A stretch of 5,527 bases of DNA from JADKCL01 sp046050405 (lineage in GTDB: Bacteria; Bacteroidota; Bacteroidia; J057; JADKCL01). The notes beneath the pieces were generated by a model, which saw only the letters and a program-made list of their open reading frames with translations, did no database searches and was not told where the DNA came from. The stretch spans positions 1 to 5,527 of the forward strand of contig JBJOPY010000252.1 of NCBI GenBank assembly GCA_046050405.1, in the 5' to 3' direction. Positions 1 through 5,460 of the stretch are shown here, one piece after another. The translations under genes and the position numbers were made by a program. Numbering within the stretch: the first letter of the stretch is position 1; each line of letters starts with the position of its first letter.

Positions 1-450
1 TCCACCTACAGTGTCTCGCTTGTGGACGGCGCGACCTCCTACATCTGGACGTTGCCCGGGGGATGGACGGGGGGCTCCACCACCACCTCCATCACGGCGA
101 CGGCGGGTTCGACGGGCGGGGCCATCACGGTGGCTGCCACCAACGACTGCGGCACCTCTCCCGCCGCCAGCCTGGAGGTGACGGCTACGATCTGTGTGGG
201 AATGGAAGACCCCAACGAAGGACGGGTATCCCTCTCCATTTTCCCGAACCCCAACCGGGGGGAATTCACCATCGTTTCTGCCCGGAAAGGGACTTTCCTG
301 CTGTACAACAGCCTGGGGCAGGAGGTTCAGACATTGCGGTTCGATGCATCCACCACTGCGGTGACGGTTACCCACCTGCAGAATGGGGTGTACTTTTTGG
401 TGGGCGCAGACCGTAAGACTGCGGCTGAAAAAATCGTGGTGAACCGCTAG
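1..450 (+). CDS. 3' end of a T9SS-secreted protein: PKD/Ig-like repeat plus type A sorting domain (partial)
   Basis: The frame is open from the first base of the window to a TAG at 448-450, giving 149 visible residues with the start lying outside. Residues about 3-62 look like one PKD/Ig-like beta-sandwich repeat of Bacteroidota surface proteins: an ATSYIWTLP strand, a Gly/Thr-rich middle, an ITVAATNDCG strand and a final LEVT. Residues about 78-149 are a T9SS type A sorting domain, with the IFPNPNRGEF opening motif (residues 80-89), the YNSLGQEV strand and the NGVYFLVG strand, ending in KIVVNR. By family knowledge this domain directs export across the outer membrane by the Por/T9SS machinery and is usually cleaved, leaving the protein on the surface or released. 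The N-terminal part that would give the activity (adhesin, enzyme or long repeat protein) is not visible. The gene converges on the metallopeptidase gene at 750-2615. Confidence 0.9.
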   Translation, partial: STYSVSLVDGATSYIWTLPGGWTGGSTTTSITATAGSTGGAITVAATNDCGTSPAASLEVTATICVGMEDPNEGRVSLSIFPNPNRGEFTIVSARKGTFLLYNSLGQEVQTLRFDASTTAVTVTHLQNGVYFLVGADRKTAAEKIVVNR

Positions 451-515
451 GAGGACGGATGGGTTGGGCGATGGCCTCGCCGCTGGCTCTCCGCCCTGAA
501 AATGGGAGCTCTGGC

Positions 516-545
516 TCGCCCCTGCCGCTTCAGCGGCAGGGGCGA
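516..545. repeat. Perfect 30-nt inverted repeat (possible bidirectional terminator or REP-like palindrome)
   Basis: The left arm TCGCCCCTGCCGCT (516-529) is exactly the reverse complement of the right arm AGCGGCAGGGGCGA (532-545), with two bases (TC) between them. As RNA this would fold into a very GC-rich stem of about 13 bp closed by a UUCA tetraloop on either strand. It starts 66 nt after the stop codon of the rightward gene and about 200 nt past the end of the leftward peptidase gene. No run of T follows on either side, so it is not a textbook intrinsic terminator. It could still end transcripts or protect 3' ends, or be one copy of a dispersed palindromic repeat family. The pairing is seen directly; the role is inferred. 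Confidence 0.75.
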
Positions 546-589
546 CCTTGCTATTGGCGGCCTCCTTTGGGCAAGATGGGGGAAGGGGG

Positions 590-637
590 CAGCCCCTCGA
601 TAGGCTTCTTCGGGGCTGGGGCATCGGAATGCCGATG
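590..637. terminator. Pair of hairpins, candidate 3'-end signal of the leftward operon
   Basis: Two adjacent inverted repeats lie 112-160 nt past the peptidase stop codon. CAGCCCC (590-596) pairs with GGGGCTG (612-618) across a 15-nt loop. CATCGG (622-627) pairs with CCGATG (632-637) across the loop AATG. Read leftward, the tetraloop hairpin comes first. There is no U-tract after either, so an intrinsic terminator is only a possibility. An RNA-stabilising 3' structure would look the same. Confidence 0.35.
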
Positions 638-749
638 GAAATGGTGAATGACGCATTGCTGCGGATACAGGAAACATCCCATGGATGGCCCACGCCTCCA
701 GGATATCCGGCCGGGCCTGCGGGCTATGCCTGAGCCGCCCTGGTCCTCC

Positions 750-2615
750 CTAGAGGATGCGGAGCCGGCGGGATGGCATCCATCCGTCCTTGGCGCCGAG
801 TTGCAGGAGGTACACGCCCGGGGGCAAGGGATCGAGGCCGATCGCGGTCAAGACCCCGGTCACCGGCCCCGATAGCAGCACCCTGCCGAGCAGGTCGATG
901 ATGGAATAGCGGAAGCCGTGGCCTGGCCGGTAGCCCTCCATCAGGAGTTGCACGGACCCGTGGGCTGGATTCGGGAAAACCTCCCATGTAAAACCGGGTG
1001 CCAAGCCCTGTTCCGTTCCCACATGGCAGGGCTGGGAGGGCCGGGTCCCGGTCAGGATGCCCCGGCGGCAGAATGCATCCTGGAAGTAGGCATGATGCGC
1101 CCCTCCGTACAGGTTGCTGTCTGCATCGAGGTAGGCCAGTGCCGCATCTGTCAGCGTCATGTAGGGTGAGTTTCCATAGAGGCTCTCCAGAAAAATCCTG
1201 TCGGAGGCCTCCTTCCCGACCAGAGGCCATACCTCCATCAAGGTCGAGACCCAGATGGTGCCGTAGAGATAGATGCTGCTGGTGGTGGGAGGGGGATACA
1301 GGGTGGGATCCGACGCACTTCTGCCATCCCAGAACTCATTGTGTCCGTCCCAGGTGAAGACGTTCTTCCAGAAAGCATAGGACAGTCCCCTGGACCAGGT
1401 GGTGGCCAGGTAGTCACCCATCCCCTCGTCCAAACCCTCCCGTTCCCAGCCCGTATTGCTGCCCGGGGATCCTGCATCGCTCAGGGCATGGCCGTACTCA
1501 TGGATGATGACATCGGCATCCTCTGCATCGTCCACGCCGCCCTCCCCGAAGGCGATGCGGGATTCAGCTGCCACGTAATGCGAGTTGTCTTCGCCGTTCA
1601 GCCCATGCGGGTCCGCAAGTATGCCATCGGCCCTGAGGTTCATGAACCCGAGGGACTGCACGTACCGCTGGAAAGTATCGATGTGGTAGTACACCATGGC
1701 ATCCTCGAATCCAGATGCGCTCCGCTCGAAGACAAAGCTGCCGTCTGTGCTCGTCGCGATGGGGACGTACGGGGCCTCATCGTCCTGCAAGGTGACATAG
1801 GGGCCGGCGAGGGTGAACCGCGTCCCGTCCCAGGTGAGCCCCCGGAGATTCACAGGGATCCGCTGGGCGCCCAGGGCAGGGATGTCTCCGTCCGCATGGT
1901 CGGCATAGGGGCTCCCATAGGCCGATCCGGAGGACGTCAGGGGATCAGGGAAGAAGACCATCGCATTCCCGGTCGTATCCGTGGCCACCGTCCCCAGCGG
2001 CTTGCGATAGGCGGCGGCGTCCCGGCGGAGCAGCGCGTGCAGGTCGTCATCCGAAAGGATCAATTCCCAGGTGCGGGTATCCGCCGTGTAGCTGACACGA
2101 TGGGCCGGGAGGAGGAGCCCGTCTTGCAGGTAGTAGCACCTCGTGTTTGGAAAGAGGTGGAAATCGGCGGAGCCGCTGTCAAGCATCTGCGGCAGCAGTG
2201 CCGCCACTTCCGCTTCGCTGCGCTGGAAGGCGCCCGGGGTGCCGGCAAACGCCTGCAGGTGGTCCAGCAGGTTCATGAACCGCATTTGACGGTTGAGATT
2301 GGCCTTGATCCCGGCCAGGTGGATGGGAATTCCCTGCCACGTTTGCTCGAAGGTGAAGTGATAGCCCCCGGGGCTTGCGATCCCATGGCCCAGGGACAGG
2401 TCGCATCCGAGCGCCTGGACGAGTGGCTTGTGCGCAAGGATGGCGGCCTTCACCGCCTCGGCGTCGGCATCGGGGGGGAGTCGCTGGCAGAACTTCTCGT
2501 AGATGCCCCTGCTGGGTTGATCCGGCCTCGCCAGTGGATCGGCTGGCATCTTCTGGGCCGGCAATGGCATCAGCGCAGCGATGAGGCAGGAAAGCAGCAG
2601 GACCTTCTTCTTCAT
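750..2615 (-). CDS. Secreted zinc metallopeptidase (M36/M4-like) with FTP-type propeptide and T9SS sorting domain
   Basis: Predicted secreted gluzincin endopeptidase of 621 residues. I start it at the ATG at 2615, where MKKKVLLL opens a classic signal peptide: a Lys cluster, then a hydrophobic stretch to about residue 18, with cleavage near PLPAQ. A TTG two codons upstream is less likely. Residues about 38-108 resemble the fungalysin/thermolysin propeptide, ending in YHFTFEQTWQGIPIHLAG (85-102). The catalytic core carries HEYGH at 372-376 inside ADVIIHEYGHALSD. The third zinc ligand is probably E397 in DEGMGDYLA, 21 residues after the second His and within the ExxxD arrangement of this clan. 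A conserved-looking YLYGTIWVSTLMEVW helix follows (449-463). Residues about 543-621 are a T9SS type A sorting domain, with VFPNPAHGSV, SIIDLLGRVL and PGVYLLQL. The protein probably crosses the inner membrane by Sec and the outer membrane by T9SS. It is the last gene of the leftward operon, 9 nt after the YigZ-like gene. The zinc site is intact. Assignment between families M36 and M4 is less sure than the clan. Confidence 0.9.
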   Translation of the reverse strand: MKKKVLLLSCLIAALMPLPAQKMPADPLARPDQPSRGIYEKFCQRLPPDADAEAVKAAILAHKPLVQALGCDLSLGHGIASPGGYHFTFEQTWQGIPIHLAGIKANLNRQMRFMNLLDHLQAFAGTPGAFQRSEAEVAALLPQMLDSGSADFHLFPNTRCYYLQDGLLLPAHRVSYTADTRTWELILSDDDLHALLRRDAAAYRKPLGTVATDTTGNAMVFFPDPLTSSGSAYGSPYADHADGDIPALGAQRIPVNLRGLTWDGTRFTLAGPYVTLQDDEAPYVPIATSTDGSFVFERSASGFEDAMVYYHIDTFQRYVQSLGFMNLRADGILADPHGLNGEDNSHYVAAESRIAFGEGGVDDAEDADVIIHEYGHALSDAGSPGSNTGWEREGLDEGMGDYLATTWSRGLSYAFWKNVFTWDGHNEFWDGRSASDPTLYPPPTTSSIYLYGTIWVSTLMEVWPLVGKEASDRIFLESLYGNSPYMTLTDAALAYLDADSNLYGGAHHAYFQDAFCRRGILTGTRPSQPCHVGTEQGLAPGFTWEVFPNPAHGSVQLLMEGYRPGHGFRYSIIDLLGRVLLSGPVTGVLTAIGLDPLPPGVYLLQLGAKDGWMPSRRLRIL

Positions 2616-2624
2616 TGTCAAGGC

Positions 2625-3254
2625 TCAATCTTGGGCCAAGATACCCATTTTACGGAAGACCGCCACCACTTCGGGATGGTCCCGAAGCCTTATGTCGAAT
2701 GTCTGCTGGCAATCGGAGCCGTACTCGGAATGGCTGGGCTTCAATCCGAATTTCTGGGCCACCTGGCCCACCTCGGAGGTCTGTCCGTAGGCAAAGCGGA
2801 TGTGCACAGGTGCCGTCAGGGTGCGGATCCCCTTCACGGCCGCATCCAGGGCCGCCGAGGCCGCCGACCCATACGCCTCGATCAACCCGGGGATCCCGAG
2901 CTTGGTTCCCCCGAAATAGCGCACGACCACCACCAGGACGTCATAGAGCTGCCGGCGCTTGATTTCATTCAGGATCGGGTCGCCCGCACTGTGGCGCGGC
3001 TCGCCCGCGTCGCTGGCACGGTAACGCATCCCGTCCGGCCCCAGCCGCCAGGCGTAGCAATGGTGCCGCGCATCATGGTACTTCTCCGCCATGGCGGCCA
3101 GATGCGCCTCCGCCTCCCCTTCCTCCCGGATGGGAAGGGCAAACCCCAGGAACCGCGATCCCTTCTCCCGGCATCCCCCTTCACCCGTCCCCATGATCGT
3201 ATGGTACACATCATTCACCGGATGCAAGCCCCCCTGTCGCGAATCGTCCCTCAT
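2625..3254 (-). CDS. yigZ: IMPACT/YigZ family protein (UPF0029)
   Basis: This 209-residue protein has the usual length for bacterial YigZ-type proteins (about 200). The N-terminal IMPACT domain is clear. REKGSRFLGFALP is at residues 29-41. HDARHHCYAWRLG at 60-72 is the family's HxAxHxCYA-like strand. SDAGEPRHSAGDPIL is at 81-95, and VVVVRYFGGTKLGIPGLIEAYG, the family hallmark, spans 108-129. The remaining residues, about 145-205, fit the small C-terminal ferredoxin-like domain (DUF1949). The eukaryotic relatives IMPACT/Yih1 bind GCN1 and modulate translation control; the biochemical role in bacteria is not settled. I chose the ATG at 3254 because it overlaps the stop of the upstream transporter gene as ATGA (3254-3251), a classic coupling junction. 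The frame extends back to 3308, but that would overlap the transporter by about 58 nt and adds low-complexity Gly-rich residues. A GTG at 3218 (VNDVYHTI) is an alternative start. Confidence 0.93.
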   Translation of the reverse strand: MRDDSRQGGLHPVNDVYHTIMGTGEGGCREKGSRFLGFALPIREEGEAEAHLAAMAEKYHDARHHCYAWRLGPDGMRYRASDAGEPRHSAGDPILNEIKRRQLYDVLVVVVRYFGGTKLGIPGLIEAYGSAASAALDAAVKGIRTLTAPVHIRFAYGQTSEVGQVAQKFGLKPSHSEYGSDCQQTFDIRLRDHPEVVAVFRKMGILAQD

Positions 3255-4132
3255 CCGTTCAGCATCACCACAGCCCCGGTCGCCACCAGCAGCCCCGCCA
3301 CCTTCCATCCATTCAGCCGCTCGCCGAAGAAAACAATCCCCGCCAGGGCCATCACCAGCAGGATCGCGGTGTTGTTGACCGGATAAAACACCGTCCCGTC
3401 AAAGTAACGGAGCGCCCCTGCCAGGAATACGATCGAGTAGTAATTCGGGATCCCCATGAGCAGGCCGCCCAGGACGGTCGGCGCATGGAGGCGCAGGGTG
3501 CCGTGGATTCCCTTGTAAACGAACACCGGCAGGCTCGCCGCTGCGGCCGCTGCAAACAGCACGATGACATAGGCGCGATGGTCCACGAGGCCGCTGTATT
3601 CCTGCTGGATCACCCGGAACAAGGCATCGCTCGCCCCGCTGCCCAGAAACAAAATCGCCGACAAGGCCGGCACCCTCCATGGATGCTCCTGCGGATCCAT
3701 CGGCCTTTCCCTGCCTTGCTCTCCGAAATGGACCATCCAAATGGCTGCCAAGGCAAGCCCCACGCCCACGAATCGCAACCAGGCCATCGCATCCCCATAG
3801 AACAGCCAGGAGAAGAGGACCGGGATCACCAGTGACATCTTGGCGACGATGGTCATGTAGCCCAGCCCCACCCGGTGCGTCATCCAGCCCATGATGCTGA
3901 ACAGAATGAAAAACGAGGCGCCATGCACCGATGCGAGGATGGCCACGGTGGGATGGGCGGCGACATGGTGGAATGCCAGCGGGACATCCAGCCAGCCGAC
4001 CAGGGCCGCCGCCAGGTAATTGATCCCGATACAGATCGGCAGGTCCACCGGGTAGCGCTGGACATACCTCAGCCCGATGAGGAGGATGCAGGTGGAGAGG
4101 ATGCAGAGGGCCAGCTGGACGAAGCCTTCCAT
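3251..4132 (-). CDS. EamA-type drug/metabolite transporter (DMT superfamily) integral membrane protein
   Basis: This 293-residue polytopic inner-membrane protein has about ten hydrophobic segments, near residues 4-24, 31-48, 62-82, 92-111, 119-135, 153-173, 186-206, 217-238, 246-267 and 273-291. This is the two-times-five-helix layout of DMT-superfamily carriers. The segment ends of each half match the EamA pattern: PVLFSWLFYGDAMAWLRFVG (104-123) closes the first half. PVNNTAILLVMALAGIVFFG (251-270) and then ERLNGWKVAGLLVATGAVV (271-289) close the second. A charged cytoplasmic-type loop (GEQGRERPMDPQEHPWR, 137-153) separates the halves. Family members move small metabolites such as amino acids, nucleotide sugars or drugs, usually in exchange or with protons. 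The substrate cannot be read from the sequence. The ATG at 4132 lies three bases after the rfbB stop (TGA TGC ATG), and the TGA at 3251-3253 overlaps the next gene's ATG, so it is translated as a middle member of the operon. Confidence 0.88.
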   Translation of the reverse strand: MEGFVQLALCILSTCILLIGLRYVQRYPVDLPICIGINYLAAALVGWLDVPLAFHHVAAHPTVAILASVHGASFFILFSIMGWMTHRVGLGYMTIVAKMSLVIPVLFSWLFYGDAMAWLRFVGVGLALAAIWMVHFGEQGRERPMDPQEHPWRVPALSAILFLGSGASDALFRVIQQEYSGLVDHRAYVIVLFAAAAAASLPVFVYKGIHGTLRLHAPTVLGGLLMGIPNYYSIVFLAGALRYFDGTVFYPVNNTAILLVMALAGIVFFGERLNGWKVAGLLVATGAVVMLNG

Positions 4133-4135
4133 GCA

Positions 4136-5209
4136 TCAGGGTCTCAGGCGATCGCCGTACATCTGGTCGTAATAGGCCTGGTACGCCCCGCTGCGGACAT
4201 GGTCGGTCCATTCCTGGTTCTGGAGGTACCAGTCGATGGTCAGGCTGAGGCCTTGCTCGAAGGTCACGGAGGGCGACCATCCCAGTTCCTGTTCCAGCTT
4301 GGCCGGGTCGATCGCGTACCGGGCATCGTGCCCGGGCCGGTCGGTGACATAGGTGATCAATTCCGCGCTGGAGCCCGCAGGGCGGCCGAGCTTCTCGTCC
4401 ATCAGCTTGCAGAGCAGGCGCACCAGCGCGATGTTCTGCCATTCGTTTTTCCCCCCGATGTTATAGGTTTCCCCATTTCTTCCATGGTGGTAGATCGTAT
4501 CGATCGCACGGCAATGGTCCACCACCCACAGCCAGTCGCGGACATTGAGCCCCTGGCCATAGACGGGGAGCCTCTCCCGTGCGACCACGTTGCTGATGAA
4601 GAGCGGGATCAGCTTTTCTGGAAACTGGTGGCTGCCATAGTTGTTGCTGCAATTGCTGAGGACGAATGGCAGCCCGTAGGTATTGCCGTAAGCCCGGACG
4701 AAGTGGTCGCTGCCCGCCTTGCTGGCGGAGTAGGGACTCTGCGGGTCATAGGCCGTCGTTTCCAGAAAATAGCCGCCATCGTGCAGTGAACCATAGACCT
4801 CGTCCGTCGAGACATGGTAGAAGCGGACATCGTCCCGCATCCTCCCGTCCCGCATCCATGCCGACTTGGCGGCATGCAGAAGATGGACGGTCCCGATGAC
4901 ATTCGTATGGACGAAATCCAGCGGTGAGACGATGCTGCGGTCCACATGGCTCTCGGCGGCCAGGTGGATCACCCCATCGAACTGCTCCCGCTGGAAGATC
5001 GCGTCCATGGCGGCTCCGTCCGTGATGTCCGCCCGGATGAACCGGTAATTGGGGGCGGCCTCCACATCCCGGAGGTTTTCCAGGTTGCCCGCGTAGGTGA
5101 GCTTGTCCAGGTTCACGATCTCGTAGTCCGGGTACTTGCCCACCAGCAGCCTGACCAGGTGGGAGCCAATGAAGCCCGCGCCACCTGTGATTAGAATCTT
5201 ACGTTTCAT
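4136..5209 (-). CDS. rfbB: dTDP-glucose 4,6-dehydratase
   Basis: The enzyme converts dTDP-D-glucose to dTDP-4-keto-6-deoxy-D-glucose, the second step towards dTDP-L-rhamnose and other 6-deoxysugars for cell-surface glycans. It is a cytoplasmic, NAD-dependent, extended short-chain dehydrogenase. The 357 residues match the family's usual 350-360. Visible motifs are: the Rossmann glycine motif TGGAGFIGSH (8-17); NLDKLTYAGNLENL (33-46) for NAD ribose binding; LAAESHVDRSI (84-94); the catalytic triad segment STDEVYGS (134-141) with T135, D136 and E137; YSASKAGSDH (160-169) with Y160 and K164 of the YxxxK pair; SNNYGSHQFPEKLIP (188-202); and RPGHDARYAID (291-301). All key residues are present. The start is the ATG at 5209 (MKRKILITG); a longer frame to 5248 would pass through the promoter. 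It is first in the operon. No rmlA, rmlC or rmlD is visible within the window on the downstream side, so the rest of the sugar pathway must be elsewhere. Confidence 0.97.
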   Translation of the reverse strand: MKRKILITGGAGFIGSHLVRLLVGKYPDYEIVNLDKLTYAGNLENLRDVEAAPNYRFIRADITDGAAMDAIFQREQFDGVIHLAAESHVDRSIVSPLDFVHTNVIGTVHLLHAAKSAWMRDGRMRDDVRFYHVSTDEVYGSLHDGGYFLETTAYDPQSPYSASKAGSDHFVRAYGNTYGLPFVLSNCSNNYGSHQFPEKLIPLFISNVVARERLPVYGQGLNVRDWLWVVDHCRAIDTIYHHGRNGETYNIGGKNEWQNIALVRLLCKLMDEKLGRPAGSSAELITYVTDRPGHDARYAIDPAKLEQELGWSPSVTFEQGLSLTIDWYLQNQEWTDHVRSGAYQAYYDQMYGDRLRP

Positions 5210-5215
5210 GCGGGG

Positions 5216-5248
5216 CAAAGGTAAGGAATCTGCGTCTCCATGTCCCAA
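5216..5248 (-). promoter_or_regulatory. Bacteroidota-type promoter of the rfbB operon, nearly leaderless
   Basis: On the minus strand, TACCTTTG (5223-5216) matches the -7 consensus TAnnTTTG exactly, and a TTG (5248-5246) lies 22 nt upstream as a -33 element. That is slightly longer than the usual spacing of about 19-21. Only six bases (CCCCGC) separate the box from the rfbB ATG at 5209. Transcription starting at the usual distance would begin about 0-3 nt before the start codon, so the message would have essentially no leader. The box match is seen; the start site is inferred. Confidence 0.65.
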
Positions 5249-5265
5249 AGTTCCCCCTCCCGCAC

Positions 5266-5295
5266 TTGATCCTCGCCCGTTCGCGATTATCTTTG
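5266..5295 (+). promoter_or_regulatory. Bacteroidota-type promoter firing rightward towards aat
   Basis: TTG (5266-5268) is followed after exactly 19 nt by TATCTTTG (5288-5295). This is a full match to the TTG / TAnnTTTG promoter of the primary sigma factor in this phylum, at standard spacing. Transcription should start near 5300, diverging from the rfbB promoter about 20 bp to the left. It would read across a six-codon minicistron (5299-5319, MAKDMK) and the 28-codon frame at 5327 before reaching the aat ATG at 5461. That leaves a leader of about 160 nt if this is the aat promoter. Confidence 0.65.
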
Positions 5296-5326
5296 CCGAT
5301 GGCTAAGGACATGAAATGAGGATATA

Positions 5327-5413
5327 ATGAAGGCACCCAAGGACAATACCCCGCAGGCAAGGCTTAGCTTTATCAGGATAGAAGGGCTGTTCGAAATGTT
5401 TGATTACCAGTGA
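5327..5413 (+). CDS. 28-codon small ORF with an AAA-ATPase-like N-terminal motif (possible gene remnant or upstream ORF)
   Basis: The frame runs from ATG at 5327 (AT-rich upstream, as Bacteroidota starts often are) to TGA at 5411-5413. The product starts MKAPKDN and ends LSFIRIEGLFEMFDYQ. I do not recognise a known small protein. The pattern I-x-I-x-G-L-F-x-x-F-D-Y resembles, from memory, the first beta strand of a group of AAA-family ATPases whose next residues are usually I-P-L and then a Walker A loop. The neighbouring frame opens with IPFPLEDSKTAEIH (5413-5454), as if two bases separated the halves, but no Walker A follows. It may be a decayed gene fragment, a real small protein, or a translated leader controlling aat. 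It lies about 30 nt downstream of a strong promoter and 47 nt before the aat ATG. Confidence 0.4.
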   Translation: MKAPKDNTPQARLSFIRIEGLFEMFDYQ

Positions 5414-5460
5414 TTCCCTTCCCCTTGGAAGATTCAAAAACAGCCGAGATCCATACTGAT

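Larger units (their letters stand above)
451..749. other. Convergent intergenic gap rich in inverted repeats
   Basis: This 299-nt gap separates the TAG of the rightward T9SS gene from the stop codon of the leftward peptidase gene. Short frames exist on both strands (for example 447-677 minus and 459-647 plus), but none shows a recognisable domain, and they run through the inverted repeats, so I treat the gap as non-coding. It contains a perfect 14-bp-arm palindrome (516-545), a 7-bp-stem hairpin (590-618), a 6-bp-stem tetraloop hairpin (622-637), a 5-bp stem at 675-687 and a 5-bp stem overlapping the peptidase stop codon (744-757). None is followed by a clear T-tract on either strand. The likely role is transcript end formation for both converging units. 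Confidence 0.6.

Noticed and set aside
447..677. 76-codon minus-strand frame in the convergent gap
   Set aside because: It reads through the perfect palindrome and has a Pro/Arg-rich sequence with no domain. It is better explained by the repeat than by a gene.
724..1230. 168-codon open frame on the minus strand
   Set aside because: Same strand as the peptidase but out of frame with it, covering its sorting domain. The Pro/Arg-rich translation is typical of a GC-rich shadow frame.
2616..2621. TTG start two codons upstream for the peptidase
   Set aside because: The ATG at 2615 gives a standard Lys-rich signal peptide start. Nothing favours TTG.
3255..3308. Extended N-terminus of the YigZ-like protein starting at 3308
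   Set aside because: The extension is Gly-rich, unlike the family, and overlaps the transporter's coding end. The ATG at 3254 forms an ATGA junction and gives the normal family length.
1341..3386. 681-codon open frame on the plus strand
   Set aside because: It lies antisense across the peptidase and YigZ-like genes, both of which have clear domains and intact catalytic or signature motifs. Its translation shows no domain, signal or sensible composition. Long antisense frames are common in GC-rich DNA.
3875..4789. 304-codon open frame on the plus strand
   Set aside because: It is antisense to rfbB and the start of the transporter gene. The product shows no recognisable motif, and rfbB is certain on the other strand.
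5323..5328. TATAAT hexamer just before the 28-codon frame
   Set aside because: It has no -35 partner at the right spacing, and the host's promoters follow the TTG/TAnnTTTG type. It is probably just the AT-rich start region of the small ORF.
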